A stretch of DNA of 35,419 nt from an uncultured Spirochaetaceae bacterium (GCA_902772605.1 CACYBG010000281.1:1-35419), one strand, 5' to 3'. Positions 1 to 9,753 are shown, numbered from the stretch's first letter. The notes: generated from the sequence alone by a model not told the origin. Numbers and translations are program-made.

Positions 1-1149
1 CTTGGTCTTGGTGTTGCCCTTGATTATGACGTTCTCGACGTGGCTCCTTTCATTTTCCTGGATGCGGAAGATGTAGGAAATCACCTTCGTGTTGGAATCC
101 TTTATCGGGGATGCCGCAAACTGATTTGAAGTGTAGCCGTTCTCCCAGTACTTGAACTGGACGGCCATTGCGGTTTCCTGGAATTTCGTTTCGTTGTAGA
201 CGTCGCCAACCTTCTGCTTGACAAGGGACTGGAGCGTTTCCGTCGTGAAAACCTTGTTTCCCTCGAATACGACTCCTCCGAACGTATATTTCGAGCCTTC
301 CTGTATGTTGAACCTGATGGTCAGTTCGGTGCGCCTCTTCTCTTCATTGTACACCGATTCTTCTATCGTATAGTTCAGTACCTTTGCATCAACGTATCCG
401 CGGTCGTTGTAGTATGAAGTAATCGTCTTTGCATCCTGCTCGAGCTGGCTTTCCTTGAACGATCCCTTCTCAAAGAATCCGACCTCCTTGAGCGAAATCT
501 TTCCCTTGAGGGTGCCTGCGTTTACGGATGTGTTTCCGGTGAACTGTATCGATTTTACGACGGTCTGATGGCCCTCATCGACCGTATAGGTGACGGTATA
601 TCCGCCGTTGTCTTCTTCTGCAGTCGATGAAACCTTGACGTCCGTGAATCCCTTTTCTATGTAGAGGTCGCGTATCGCCCTTTCGTCCATGTAGCGCTTG
701 CTTTCATTGTATACGGACTTTTCCGTGCTGGAAATGGCATCGTTGAGCTCAGACCTTCTGACCTGATGGTAGCCCGCAAACTTGATCTTGGTGATTACGG
801 GATATTCCTTTACCTTAAGCACGATTCCTATGGAGCGGCAGCTTGAATACGTTCCGTCCATCGGATTTACGCGAATGTCCTCGATGTCCTCGAAGAAATT
901 CAACGCATAGGTCCTGTTGAGGATATCCTCAAAGACGTCGTCGGTGAATCTTTTGCCGATGAATCCGCTTGTAATGCCCTCAAGGTCATCCTTGGTGACG
1001 TTGTTCAGTCCTTCAAACGAAACGGAACGTATCGCCTTGTCGTAATACCATCCATCAGGAGCATCCGACTGAGAAAATGCAGGCAGGGTGAACAATGCGG
1101 CAAAAATCAGTGTGACCAGAAGGCCACGGGCTCCACGTTTAGTAAGCAT
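1..1149 (-). CDS. bamA: Outer-membrane protein assembly factor BamA (Omp85), N-terminal part, cut by the left edge
   Basis: BamA folds and inserts beta-barrel proteins into the outer membrane. The visible 383 codons begin with a signal peptide (K/R start, hydrophobic core, likely cut after AFS near residue 26) and continue as tandem POTRA-type repeats: beta-rich units with recurring FEGLNNV, IKFAGYHQVRRSEL, IQFTGNTSV and VVFEGNKVFTTETL-like phrases. That covers most of the periplasmic POTRA array; the C-terminal barrel lies outside the window. The ATG at 1149-1147 follows an AGAGGA ribosome site (1155-1160). It sits 21 nt downstream of tamB on the same strand, so the two are probably co-transcribed. 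Omp85 membership is very likely. BamA rather than TamA is chosen from the number of POTRA units visible and the general family pattern. Confidence 0.9.
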   Translation of the reverse strand, partial: MLTKRGARGLLVTLIFAALFTLPAFSQSDAPDGWYYDKAIRSVSFEGLNNVTKDDLEGITSGFIGKRFTDDVFEDILNRTYALNFFEDIEDIRVNPMDGTYSSCRSIGIVLKVKEYPVITKIKFAGYHQVRRSELNDAISSTEKSVYNESKRYMDERAIRDLYIEKGFTDVKVSSTAEEDNGGYTVTYTVDEGHQTVVKSIQFTGNTSVNAGTLKGKISLKEVGFFEKGSFKESQLEQDAKTITSYYNDRGYVDAKVLNYTIEESVYNEEKRRTELTIRFNIQEGSKYTFGGVVFEGNKVFTTETLQSLVKQKVGDVYNETKFQETAMAVQFKYWENGYTSNQFAASPIKDSNTKVISYIFRIQENERSHVENVIIKGNTKTK

Positions 1150-1170
1150 AAAAATCCTCTTTTTAATTCC

Positions 1171-4100
1171 TTAAAGTTGCAACCGCCATGACAGAGTAAG
1201 AGATGTTGATGAAACCACAGAATTCTGCAGAGAACCAAAATCTGGTGCAAACTGCCAGCGGATATTTCCGAACGGAGAAAGCATTTCGAATCCCACTTCG
1301 GGACGGAACACCAATCCTCCACCGGAATTAAAGTTGTCGGCCCCGGAAGAATCATCGAAGGACCACTGCATGAGAGCGTCTACATAGATGTCCCTTCCAA
1401 GGTATTTGCCTATATAAACAGTCGTGTTGTCGAAAAAGTTACCGATTCCAGAAAATTCTTTGTCGTTAGAATTCGCAATGGTCTGGTTTATCACGTTCTG
1501 CAAGACTGTCGTACGAAGGGACAATATATCAAAATTGAGCAAATCACGCAATGCATTCTCAAGTTTTCTTGTAAGCACCGTCTGGGCCACGAAATCACCA
1601 GCGGCAACGGCAACGTCAGCCACGGATGAAGAATCTCCGGTAGCTATCTGTCCAAGGAGCTCCATGATTTCGTTTTCCGACTTCACGGGATTTGCAGTGA
1701 GCGTAGGATTGAATTCGGATGCCTTCTGGTTTACGGCTTCCAGAGTTATGGTGATGTTTCGTCCGTCGGAATCCCTTTCCCTGGTCTGTGCCCTAAGCGT
1801 CAGTTCTGGGTCGAAGCTGCTCTGGTTTTCATTCAGGAAGACCTTTCCCTCCGTCAGGTAGAAGTTCCGGCTCAGATAGAACACTTCACCGCCCCTCAGC
1901 GCAACGTCGCCGCTGACGCTCCACAGGGAATTCAGGGAATCCATCGTGAAATGGAGGGACGAATCCGGTGCAAGCATTCCGCGGAGGATCGGGTTTACGA
2001 CGAAATTCACCTTCTGCCCTATAAGCAGGTTCAGGTCGACCGATACGGGAAGAGGAGCGCCTTCAGATTTCTGCTGGGCGTTCTGCTTGGACTTGGAGTC
2101 GTTTCCGCCGTTTTTGTTCTTTCCCGCACCCGTCAGGTCCGAAAGGCTGTCGATTACGGTAGCCTCCGTATTGTGGATGGAAATGTCTCCCCTAAGGTCA
2201 ACCCCGTCCGTATTATATAGAAGATGAAGGTCAGCGCCTGCCTCACCCTTCACGTGCACGAAAGGAATGTCTATGTCGAACGGAATCCTGCCGTTCTGAC
2301 CGGTGGACATGTTTATCACGATGTCGTTGGGAGACCACCTGTCAAGCTTTATGGCGGCGTCCACGGCGACGTTGTTCGTCTTGATTATGAAATTCGTCGT
2401 CGGTATGGAAATCTCGCTTCCGGAAAGGTTCAGGTTCACGCGCTTTGCCGTTATGTGCTCCGGTATGTAGTTCGGAAGGTTTACGTCCAGACCTTCGAGC
2501 ATCAGTGCACCATCGAACACGGGATCCGAGAACAGCCCCGAAACGTCTGCATTTCCGCTCAGTATTCCGCCGTAAAGGCTGAACATGTCGGAGTTTATCA
2601 TGAAGGCGAATTTCGACATGTCGAAGAAAAGGTTCCTGACATGGAAATCCATGTTTGCACCGTCGATTGCACCGCTGAAATCAAAGTGCAGGGGCTTGGC
2701 CTCGTCTATCGAGAATTCCATTTCGCCCGTATCGTAAACGTATCCGCTCAATCCCAGGAAATCGTCGGAGGTTATTATGGTAAGGCCAGGAGAACGCTGG
2801 AGTATGAAATGGAGCGGTATGTCCATCTTGAGTATGTCGCCCTTGACAGGATCTGCATCCAGATAGAACGTCAGGTCCTCGGGTATCTTGAACAGGTCAG
2901 CATAGTAAGTGTCAGAGCCCTTTTCCACCGGGTCCTTTTCGCCTTCGAACGACAGGTCGAGCGGTATGCTTACGGTCGAATCCCCCACGTCCACCGTTAT
3001 GTCCGACTTGAGCTCTCCGTTGAAAGTCTCCAGATCCAGAAAGCCCTTTATGTCCGCAAAATGCATGGGGAGCCACTCTGCCTGGAATTCGGGGATTTCT
3101 ATCCTGCCGCCGCTGTACGATGCGTTTCCATGGACGTTCAGGGGATTGTCGCCCAGCTTCAGGGACAGGGAATCCAGATTGAAGTTCACGAGCGGTTCTG
3201 CAAGGGTTCCCTCTGCATGTACGCTTCCGGTGAAGAAGTTGTCATCCCCCTGCTTTTCCATGAACCTGGCCATCGGGAATTTCTGGATTTCAACGTCGGC
3301 ACTAAGGGTCCAGTCCTTCAGTATCGTATCGAATCCGTGTCCCTCCGGATTGGCAAGGCCTGCCTCTATGGACACAAGTTCTCCGGTTATGTCGTTGTTC
3401 ATGAGGACTTCAAGCGATGCTGACGAAAGGATGCCCTCTTCGCTCATGTCCCATTCCGCACTTCCGCCTCCCGTAAGCGATGAGACGGAATCCGAGTAGC
3501 CGATGTCGTCGATTTCAACCCTGTTTCCGTCTACGGATCCGCTCAGCGTAAGCTTTGAACCGAGGCTTGAGCTTCCCATGTCCTCGACAGTAAGGTTTTC
3601 AAGGTTGAACTTGAAGCCCTCCATTGACGAATACGTGAAGCTGGACCTTGCGGAAAGGTTGATGAGGAATCCGTATATCGAAAGCGGGAAGTCGGAAAGC
3701 CTGAACACTCCCTGCAGCGGATTGTTGAAGTTTACGTCGAGTTCCAGCCCGTAGTCGCCCGTAACGGACAGCCACTGACCGAAGCTGTAAAGTCCGTTCA
3801 GCTTGTACGGGATGTTGTTCAGGCTGAAATCGGTCGAGAATACAAGCTGCTGCTGCTGAGGCATTATGTCCATGCTGGCCGAAGCAGATACGGAGAACCT
3901 GTCGTAGAGGAGGTCCAGGGTCGTAAGGTTTACGGTTTCATTGGAACCGTTCATGGACAGGAAGAGCATCTGCCTTTCCTTCTCGGTGTTGGCGACGACC
4001 ACGTACGGACAGTTGAATGTAAGGGATTTCATGTCGGTTGAAAGGAACACCTCTCCCGACATGATGTACGGGGCAAAATTCGGGGCCATCTTTTCAAAGC

Positions 4101-5652
4101 TTTCCTTCGTTTCGCCGGACATGAAGAATGCCAGCGCAGAAACCACGCTGTCAAGGTAAAGCCTGTCCACTTCCACGCCCGTATGGACGGACATGTTCGA
4201 CCCGAGCGTGACGGTTCCGTCCAATGCAACGGTTCCGGGCTGGTCGGATTCCTGATGAGAATAGTCGTTCACGGAGAACCTGAAGTTTACGGCATTTCCG
4301 ACGGGATTGAGCTCAAGCTGAAGGGCCGTGAAGTCCTGTTCCCCGAGGTAGAGCTGCGGTATAAAGCACGTTATGCCGTTTCCAACGGGGTCAAGGTATG
4401 CATCACCCCTGATGACGGCTCCGTTCGGCATCTTGAAATGGTCAAGGTGAAGTTCTCCGGACGGCATGAAGTTTCCCAGGTTCATGGATCCCGTAAAGGT
4501 CGCCCCTATCATGTCCCCGTATACGCCAAGAGATGATGCGCGTATGATGGAATTGTTTCCGGAAAGGTTGAACACCGCCTTCTCGTAGGACGAAAGTATT
4601 CCGGCGGGAAGACCTACGGATCCCCTTGCAGTCCACCTGTAGCGTCCGGTCGGAAGGTTGAACACTATGTTTCCGTCGGCAGATACCTTAAGCCCCTTCA
4701 GCTTTGCAAGGGTTCCCGTCAGGGCGGGCATCTTTATGAGCGAGAACGGATCCAGGTCGTCGGTGGAAAGGGCCGCGCTTACATCCCCGGACTCTATGTC
4801 GTATTCGGCACCTATGGAATACGGCCTGCTGTGCTTGGTGGTCTGAACGGCAAAAACACCGTCGCTGTACCTGAGAAGGAATTCCGTGTCCCTGACGGAA
4901 TAGTCTGCCTTTCCGTGTACGCCAAGGTTTATGGTTGCGGAGCTTCCCGATATCTCCGGAACGAGTTTTCCGTCAAGCCTGATTTTCTCACCGACGGTCA
5001 TTCCTCCTATCGCACCTATCCCTGCAAGCACCTCGCCGTCAAGCTTCAGGCCCATCGCCCTTCCGTCCTGCTGCCTGTTCACGTCCATCATGCGGATCTT
5101 GGCGGAAACCTCGTTGTCCCCATCCCTGTATCGGGCGTTTATGTTCTTTACCTGCACGGAAAAGGGAATCTTGAACACCCCGTCCCAAACCTTGCGGAGT
5201 GTCTCCATCGTGAAGGGATCCTTCTCCTTGTCCTCCTCGCCTGCAAAATTCCTTACTATCCGCTCTATGATGCCGGAATACTTTTCCATGTCGAAGTCTA
5301 TGTCAACGTCGTTCAGAACGAGCCTTGAGAACGCACCGTCGATGTCAAGGGAAATCAGTTTCTTGATGTCGAACGAAAACGCAATGTCCCTGACGCGCAG
5401 GATTTCATCGCCTGTCGACCTGTCGAATACGACGACTCCGTTCAGGTGCACGCCGGAGAAAATTGAGGGGGAAAGCCTGTCGTATGAAACGCCAAGCCCG
5501 GTCTTCTCCTCAACAAGGTTAAGGATGCCCGACTCCACGTACCGTATGGCCCTGTTCATTGCACGGTAAAGCGGCCTCAGTGCAAAAAATGCAAGAAGCA
5601 TCAGTATGAGGAAGATGATTATGCTGACTATATTCCTTATCCGGCGTTTCAT
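1171..5652 (-). CDS. tamB: TamB-like inner-membrane-anchored periplasmic protein (DUF490 C-terminus)
   Basis: TamB-family proteins bridge the inner and outer membranes and support barrel-protein assembly or phospholipid transfer with an Omp85 partner. The protein has about 1,493 residues. It has a basic N-terminus and one membrane anchor (about residues 8-28), then a very long repetitive beta-rich AsmA/TamB-like body. The end fits the TamB domain: VDLNLLIGQKVNFVVNPILRG-type text, a GDVALRGGEVFYLSRNFYLTEG stretch, EIMELLGQIA, and a final barrel-like segment ending in a hydrophobic LSWRLQL. Length fits the family (about 1,200-1,500). The ATG at 5652 is used here; an in-frame TTG at 5667 would add five residues. 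GGTGA lies just before the ATG and GGGAG just before the TTG, both badly spaced, so the start is uncertain. It precedes bamA by 21 nt. Confidence 0.88.
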   Translation of the reverse strand: MKRRIRNIVSIIIFLILMLLAFFALRPLYRAMNRAIRYVESGILNLVEEKTGLGVSYDRLSPSIFSGVHLNGVVVFDRSTGDEILRVRDIAFSFDIKKLISLDIDGAFSRLVLNDVDIDFDMEKYSGIIERIVRNFAGEEDKEKDPFTMETLRKVWDGVFKIPFSVQVKNINARYRDGDNEVSAKIRMMDVNRQQDGRAMGLKLDGEVLAGIGAIGGMTVGEKIRLDGKLVPEISGSSATINLGVHGKADYSVRDTEFLLRYSDGVFAVQTTKHSRPYSIGAEYDIESGDVSAALSTDDLDPFSLIKMPALTGTLAKLKGLKVSADGNIVFNLPTGRYRWTARGSVGLPAGILSSYEKAVFNLSGNNSIIRASSLGVYGDMIGATFTGSMNLGNFMPSGELHLDHFKMPNGAVIRGDAYLDPVGNGITCFIPQLYLGEQDFTALQLELNPVGNAVNFRFSVNDYSHQESDQPGTVALDGTVTLGSNMSVHTGVEVDRLYLDSVVSALAFFMSGETKESFEKMAPNFAPYIMSGEVFLSTDMKSLTFNCPYVVVANTEKERQMLFLSMNGSNETVNLTTLDLLYDRFSVSASASMDIMPQQQQLVFSTDFSLNNIPYKLNGLYSFGQWLSVTGDYGLELDVNFNNPLQGVFRLSDFPLSIYGFLINLSARSSFTYSSMEGFKFNLENLTVEDMGSSSLGSKLTLSGSVDGNRVEIDDIGYSDSVSSLTGGGSAEWDMSEEGILSSASLEVLMNNDITGELVSIEAGLANPEGHGFDTILKDWTLSADVEIQKFPMARFMEKQGDDNFFTGSVHAEGTLAEPLVNFNLDSLSLKLGDNPLNVHGNASYSGGRIEIPEFQAEWLPMHFADIKGFLDLETFNGELKSDITVDVGDSTVSIPLDLSFEGEKDPVEKGSDTYYADLFKIPEDLTFYLDADPVKGDILKMDIPLHFILQRSPGLTIITSDDFLGLSGYVYDTGEMEFSIDEAKPLHFDFSGAIDGANMDFHVRNLFFDMSKFAFMINSDMFSLYGGILSGNADVSGLFSDPVFDGALMLEGLDVNLPNYIPEHITAKRVNLNLSGSEISIPTTNFIIKTNNVAVDAAIKLDRWSPNDIVINMSTGQNGRIPFDIDIPFVHVKGEAGADLHLLYNTDGVDLRGDISIHNTEATVIDSLSDLTGAGKNKNGGNDSKSKQNAQQKSEGAPLPVSVDLNLLIGQKVNFVVNPILRGMLAPDSSLHFTMDSLNSLWSVSGDVALRGGEVFYLSRNFYLTEGKVFLNENQSSFDPELTLRAQTRERDSDGRNITITLEAVNQKASEFNPTLTANPVKSENEIMELLGQIATGDSSSVADVAVAAGDFVAQTVLTRKLENALRDLLNFDILSLRTTVLQNVINQTIANSNDKEFSGIGNFFDNTTVYIGKYLGRDIYVDALMQWSFDDSSGADNFNSGGGLVFRPEVGFEMLSPFGNIRWQFAPDFGSLQNSVVSSTSLTLSWRLQL

Positions 5653-6078
5653 ATCACCAAATGACAAAGGCTCCCGTTTTTTTCAGGACATGCCGACATG
5701 CCCATGCGGACAGATCGAAAGTCCAATGCTTTGTGCCGGTCCCGGGAAAATCGGAAAAAGATGATCCGACCACGTTCGCAGAAGCGGCATTGAAAACGTC
5801 ACGTAAACATGCATGCGGTCCCGGACGTTTTCTTGAATTTTAGGACACGTTGTGCAATAATGGCCCGTGGATCCGTGACTTGCTGACGGTCAGCGACCAA
5901 TGATCCTAATCGGGATTATCAGGCGCTTCCTTAAAGTCGTCGGATTTCACAAACCGATGGCATCATGCAGGCCCGGTAAAAAACAGGCGAGATGAAGGTC
6001 CCATGCCATCCATGATTCCATGCAGTCCACGGATGACTTATGGTATCAAATTTCTCACAGAATTTGAAGGTTTTTTCC
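5653..6078. other. Intergenic region between divergent tamB and tmk
   Basis: About 425 bases without a credible gene; open frames here lack ribosome sites and family resemblance. It holds a small perfect hairpin (GCTGA-CGG-TCAGC near 5882-5894), a weaker inverted repeat around 5903-5921 and one copy of a 17-nt intergenic repeat (5811-5827). It must contain the promoters for tamB (leftward) and the tmk operon (rightward). I could not pick a convincing -35/-10 pair for either. Confidence 0.5.
5811..5827 (+). repeat. 17-nt intergenic repeat, copy 1
   Basis: GCATGCGGTCCCGGACG occurs here and again exactly at 34410-34426, both between divergent genes. It contains the palindrome GCATGC and the near-palindrome GTCCCGGAC. 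Shorter relatives of the core occur in other gaps (see findings). Function unknown. Confidence 0.5.
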
Positions 6079-6729
6079 ATGATACTACAAAATTTTATTG
6101 TCCTTGAAGGCATAGACGGAGCCGGAACATCCACCCAGCTGGACATAATCAGAAACACTCCGGGAACGCAAAGGTTTCTCTTTACTGCGGAACCGACCCC
6201 ATCCCCAGTCGGCAGGTTCCTAAGGCAGATGCTGAAGGGAGACGCCCCCGTTTCAAACGAGACGGCAGCATACGTATTTGCCGCAGACAGGAACGAGCAC
6301 GTCAACGGCCGGCTTTCGATCGACGGAGACAGGCACCTTTCCACCGGAATAATGGAAGCATGCTCGGGCGGATATACCGTAGTCAGCGACAGGTACCTGT
6401 TTTCAAGCCTGGCATACCAGAGCATAAGCTGCAGTCCCGAACTTCCAAGGCTCCTGAACGGCGGTTTTCCTCTTCCCAGGCTACTGGTCTACTTCGACAT
6501 AGACCCGGTAAAATCCCTCGAACGAATAGGCGGAAGGGACACCAGGGAAATATACGAGAACGCAGGATTCCTCAGGCAGACCGTCGAACAGTACGAGAAG
6601 GTGCTGAACGAATACTCCGATCCGGAAAGGTGCGGCGGCATGGAGATACTCAGGGTCGATGCAGCGAAGCCGATACCGGAAGTGACTGAAGCCATAACGG
6701 ACAAGCTCAGGGAAATAGGCCTTCTGTAA
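6079..6729 (+). CDS. tmk: Thymidylate kinase (dTMP kinase) with atypical P-loop
   Basis: Thymidylate kinase phosphorylates dTMP to dTDP for DNA synthesis. The 216-residue protein has the family layout: N-terminal P-loop region FIVLEGIDGAGTSTQ, the TMK signature DRYLFSSLAYQ around residues 117-127, a PRLLVYFDIDP strand, and a LID-like segment (ERIGGRDTREIYE) before a helix with VEQYEKVLNEY. Length is normal (about 205-220). The P-loop is odd: the usual lysine (GxxGxGK) is threonine here (GAGT), which would normally weaken ATP phosphate binding. The ATG at 6079 is chosen because GAAGG (6066-6070) precedes it by 8 nt and the family begins just before FIVLEG; an upstream in-frame ATG at 6040 has no ribosome site. 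It heads a rightward gene run. Confidence 0.88.
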   Translation: MILQNFIVLEGIDGAGTSTQLDIIRNTPGTQRFLFTAEPTPSPVGRFLRQMLKGDAPVSNETAAYVFAADRNEHVNGRLSIDGDRHLSTGIMEACSGGYTVVSDRYLFSSLAYQSISCSPELPRLLNGGFPLPRLLVYFDIDPVKSLERIGGRDTREIYENAGFLRQTVEQYEKVLNEYSDPERCGGMEILRVDAAKPIPEVTEAITDKLREIGLL

Positions 6730-6771
6730 TTCCAATCAATTTTCTCAGCCGAACTGCCGATATACAGGGAT

Positions 6772-7398
6772 ATGAAAGAGTCCTTGAGAAAAATCGCGGC
6801 GCTATCTGTCGCTGCACTGTTGATCATAATCTCATCCGTCCCTGCATTCTCCTACGTTGCAAAATACAAGGAAGACTACTACAGGCTGTACCACATACAC
6901 CATCAGCAGCTTCCGGACGACTGCATAGAGAACATCTACTGGCTTGAACTTGCCGTAAAGGCGGATTTCGCAAATCCCTACTATGCCATGACGAAAATCG
7001 AGGACGAAAGCCAGTGGGAGAAGTACAGGTGCCTATTCATGATGCACGTAAACCTGAAGCTCATCGAGCAGCACCTGAGGCTGGGCAGGATTTACGACAA
7101 GCAGGTGGCATACTTCTACGACGCCCCATGGAAGGACGAATACCAAAGGAACCTCGAAAAGGCGAAGACATGCTACGAGGCGTGCTACACGTACTGGGAG
7201 GAGGCGAAACTCTGGGCGGAAAAGGCAAGCGTATCGAAATTCAACTTCATGTACCTTACGGGGCTTCAGAACTGGGAGGACGAACGCGAAAGGGTCTCGA
7301 CCGGAAAGCTCAACTACAAGAGGACTCTCGACAGGGAACTCGAAAGGGTTCAGAAAGTCCTTGACGACCTTATTGAAATGAATGGCAAAACCTATTAA
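6772..7398 (+). CDS. Exported helical protein of unknown function
   Basis: Not recognised as a named family. The 208-residue product has a clear signal peptide (MKESLRK, hydrophobic core, cut near AFS about residue 27). A soluble helical domain follows, unusually rich in Tyr, Trp, Lys and Glu, with phrases such as AKTCYEACYTYWEEAKLWAEKA that resemble TPR-type helices. The C-terminus is highly charged. The ATG at 6772 has only a weak AGGGA nearby. It lies 42 nt after tmk and 9 nt before aroB, so it is probably transcribed with them. A periplasmic location is inferred from the signal peptide. Confidence 0.75.
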   Translation: MKESLRKIAALSVAALLIIISSVPAFSYVAKYKEDYYRLYHIHHQQLPDDCIENIYWLELAVKADFANPYYAMTKIEDESQWEKYRCLFMMHVNLKLIEQHLRLGRIYDKQVAYFYDAPWKDEYQRNLEKAKTCYEACYTYWEEAKLWAEKASVSKFNFMYLTGLQNWEDERERVSTGKLNYKRTLDRELERVQKVLDDLIEMNGKTY

Positions 7399-7407
7399 AC
7401 TCAGGGT

Positions 7408-8538
7408 ATGAGCGTAGAAACATTTACATTTTCATACCCGAAGAATTCGGGATTCGAATCGACATCAATAAATTTTCATTCAGGCTCTCCAGACTTGGAG
7501 GGCTTGTTTTGTCATGGGACAGAAGGCCAGAGGCTTTTCGTCACCGACACGTCGATAGCGTCTCTTCCGTCAATGAAACCGTTCATATCCCGCTTCACCG
7601 ATGACGGAAGCAGACCTTCCAAAACCAGGGTCGGAAACGACATTCTGCTGACGGTCGGTGCAGGCGAAAGCTTCAAGACGCTGGAAACGGTCATCGAGAT
7701 GGTCGAGGCGGCACTGGAAGGAAATTTCAACAGGAACAGCACCTTCATAGCCATAGGCGGAGGCGTAATCTGCGACATGACCGCCTTCGCAGCATCAATG
7801 TTCAAGCGCGGGGTATCGGTCAGGTTCGTACCTACTACACTGCTTGCCATGGTCGATGCGGCCATAGGGGGAAAGTCGGGCTGCGACTTCAAGGGGTACA
7901 AGAACATGATAGGTTCGTTCTGGCCTGCATCCACCCTGGACGTATGGCCCAAATTCATACTTTCCCTTCCTGAAAAGGAATTCGTATCCGGGCTTGGAGA
8001 GGCCATAAAGACTGCCCTGCTCTTTTCGCCCGAAATGTGGAAGATGTTCACGGAAAACGCAGACAGGATACTCAGGCGCGACATGAACGTGCTCCACAGA
8101 ATCATAATCGAGTGCGTAAAGGCAAAGGCGGCCATAGTCGAGGAGGATTTCAGGGAACACGGAAGGAGGGCTTTCCTAAACCTTGGACACACATTCGGAC
8201 ACGCACTGGAGTCGGTTGCGGGACTCGGGACCATAACCCACGGCGAAGCGGTCGTCTGGGGCATAGGACGCGCATTGGACCTGAGCGTAAGGCTGGGACT
8301 TTGCAGCGAAGGATATGCGGAAAAAACAAAGGAAGTCCTTTCGGCATACGGATACGACATGAAGGTAAGGCCGTCCGTACTTGAAGGTTCTGCCGACGGA
8401 ACGAAAGAACGGCTGATAGGTGCCATGAAGAAGGACAAGAAGAACATTTCGTCCGAAATAAGGGTTACGATACAGAAGGGATTGTGCGACACGCTCGTAA
8501 CCGGCGTATCCGACGGCGACATAGAGGCGGTGCTCTGA
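7408..8538 (+). CDS. aroB: 3-dehydroquinate synthase
   Basis: AroB converts DAHP to 3-dehydroquinate, the second shikimate-pathway step, using NAD and a divalent metal. The 376-residue protein shows the NAD-binding GGGVICD (117-123), PTTLLAMVDAAIGGKSG (142-158), and metal ligands at the expected spacing: Glu198 in SGLGEAIK, His261 in NLGHTFGHALE and His278 in THGEAV. The 63- and 17-residue gaps between these ligands match E. coli AroB. The N-terminus is about 15 residues longer than typical. The ATG at 7408 has AGGG only 1-2 nt upstream, so a slightly later start is possible. Its stop overlaps the next gene's ATG by one base (TGATG), which suggests translational coupling. Confidence 0.93.
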   Translation: MSVETFTFSYPKNSGFESTSINFHSGSPDLEGLFCHGTEGQRLFVTDTSIASLPSMKPFISRFTDDGSRPSKTRVGNDILLTVGAGESFKTLETVIEMVEAALEGNFNRNSTFIAIGGGVICDMTAFAASMFKRGVSVRFVPTTLLAMVDAAIGGKSGCDFKGYKNMIGSFWPASTLDVWPKFILSLPEKEFVSGLGEAIKTALLFSPEMWKMFTENADRILRRDMNVLHRIIIECVKAKAAIVEEDFREHGRRAFLNLGHTFGHALESVAGLGTITHGEAVVWGIGRALDLSVRLGLCSEGYAEKTKEVLSAYGYDMKVRPSVLEGSADGTKERLIGAMKKDKKNISSEIRVTIQKGLCDTLVTGVSDGDIEAVL

Positions 8539-9716
8539 TGGTTTCAAGGGATCACTATTTCGACTGGGCGGCGACATCGCCATGCGACGAGGAAATACTT
8601 CAGGCAGCAATGAAGGAAGCCATCGAGCACTGGGGGAATCCGTCAAGCATACATGCGGCAGGAACAGATGCAAGGAAGGCTCTGGAAGAATCCAGGAAAA
8701 GGGCGGCAGATGCACTTGGAGTAAAGCCTGAGACCGTATTCTTCACTTCGGGAGGAACGGAAAGCGACCACATTCCCCTGCTTTCACTGCTTTCAAAGCC
8801 CGGCAAAGGAAGCATCGTAGTCAGTGCGATAGAACATCCCGCACTCAGGGAGATGACCGGCATGATGCAGAACTGCGGATGGAAGGTAATAAGCGTAGGA
8901 CCCGACAGAAACGGATTCATAAGGAGCGAATCGGTCGCATCCGCCATCCAGGACGACACGGCATTCGTAACGGTCATGGCCGTAAACAACGAGACGGGAG
9001 CCATACAGCCGATAGCCGACATATCAAGGGCAGTATCGGAAAAATGCAAGGGAAAAAGGAAACCGTTCCTGCACGTCGACTGCGTACAGGCGGCCGGAAA
9101 AATTCCGTTGAGGCTTACGGACTGGGGAATCGATTCGGCGGCTTTCAGCGCACACAAGATAGGCGGTCCAAGGGGCATAGGAGTACTCTACCTTTCAAGG
9201 CAAATGGTACCGTTCCTCAGGGGCGGCGGTCAGGAAAAGGGAATCAGAAGCGGAACGGAAAACCTTTTCGGTGCCGCTGCTGCATCGATGTGCATGGAAA
9301 AATACCTGATCCGAAGCTCAAACCCAAGGTCCGAGGAAAGGCTTTCACTTCAGAAACAGTGGACGAAGAAATTCATCGCAGGACTTCTGGACATAAACGG
9401 CTGCGTACTGATTCCGCAGGACAGGAAGAACGAAGAGCTTTCGGAAGGATTCTCACCTTGGGTGGTCCAGGCAGCTTTTCCTGGAATCCCCGGGCAGGTC
9501 ATGGAGCGTGCTCTCAGTTCCGAAGGGTTCTACATATCGACAGGAAGCGCATGTTCGTCGGGAAGGCATTCAAGGCCGGTACTCGACAGCATGAACGTAG
9601 GCGGAAGGGAAAAGGAATCCGCAGTCCGATTCAGCTTCGGGTGGGACACGACCGAAAAGGCCATGGACGAGCTGCTGGACATGGTCAGGAAAACGGTAAG
9701 GCAATTCGAACACTGA
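8538..9716 (+). CDS. Cysteine desulfurase (NifS/IscS family, PLP enzyme)
   Basis: These enzymes take sulfur from cysteine for Fe-S clusters or tRNA thiolation. The 392-residue product has the fold-type I aminotransferase pattern: N-terminal FDWAATSP, SGGTESDH (71-78), His100 in AIEHPA, the NNETGAIQPI loop, HVDCVQAAGK (179-188), PLP lysine Lys207 in SAHKIGGPRG, and catalytic Cys339 in STGSACSSGRHSRP. The short loop around Cys339 resembles class I enzymes. The ATG at 8538 overlaps the aroB stop (TGATG). Any earlier start would lie deep inside aroB. No IscU/SufU scaffold gene is adjacent, so the sulfur acceptor cannot be read from context; either Fe-S assembly or tRNA modification is possible. 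Confidence 0.9.
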   Translation: MVSRDHYFDWAATSPCDEEILQAAMKEAIEHWGNPSSIHAAGTDARKALEESRKRAADALGVKPETVFFTSGGTESDHIPLLSLLSKPGKGSIVVSAIEHPALREMTGMMQNCGWKVISVGPDRNGFIRSESVASAIQDDTAFVTVMAVNNETGAIQPIADISRAVSEKCKGKRKPFLHVDCVQAAGKIPLRLTDWGIDSAAFSAHKIGGPRGIGVLYLSRQMVPFLRGGGQEKGIRSGTENLFGAAAASMCMEKYLIRSSNPRSEERLSLQKQWTKKFIAGLLDINGCVLIPQDRKNEELSEGFSPWVVQAAFPGIPGQVMERALSSEGFYISTGSACSSGRHSRPVLDSMNVGGREKESAVRFSFGWDTTEKAMDELLDMVRKTVRQFEH

Positions 9717-9753
9717 AAGCATGAACGCCAGTAAAATACTTTGGAGGTAAAAT

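Noticed and set aside
2224..3423. Long open frame (399 codons) on the plus strand inside tamB
   Set aside because: It is antisense to tamB, has no ribosome site or recognisable domain, and its composition (many Val, His, Arg and Tyr) is that of a mirror frame of a beta-rich gene.
7512..8522. Long minus-strand open frame opposite aroB
   Set aside because: aroB is certain from its active-site residues. The antisense frame is Ser/Pro/Met-rich with no family resemblance.
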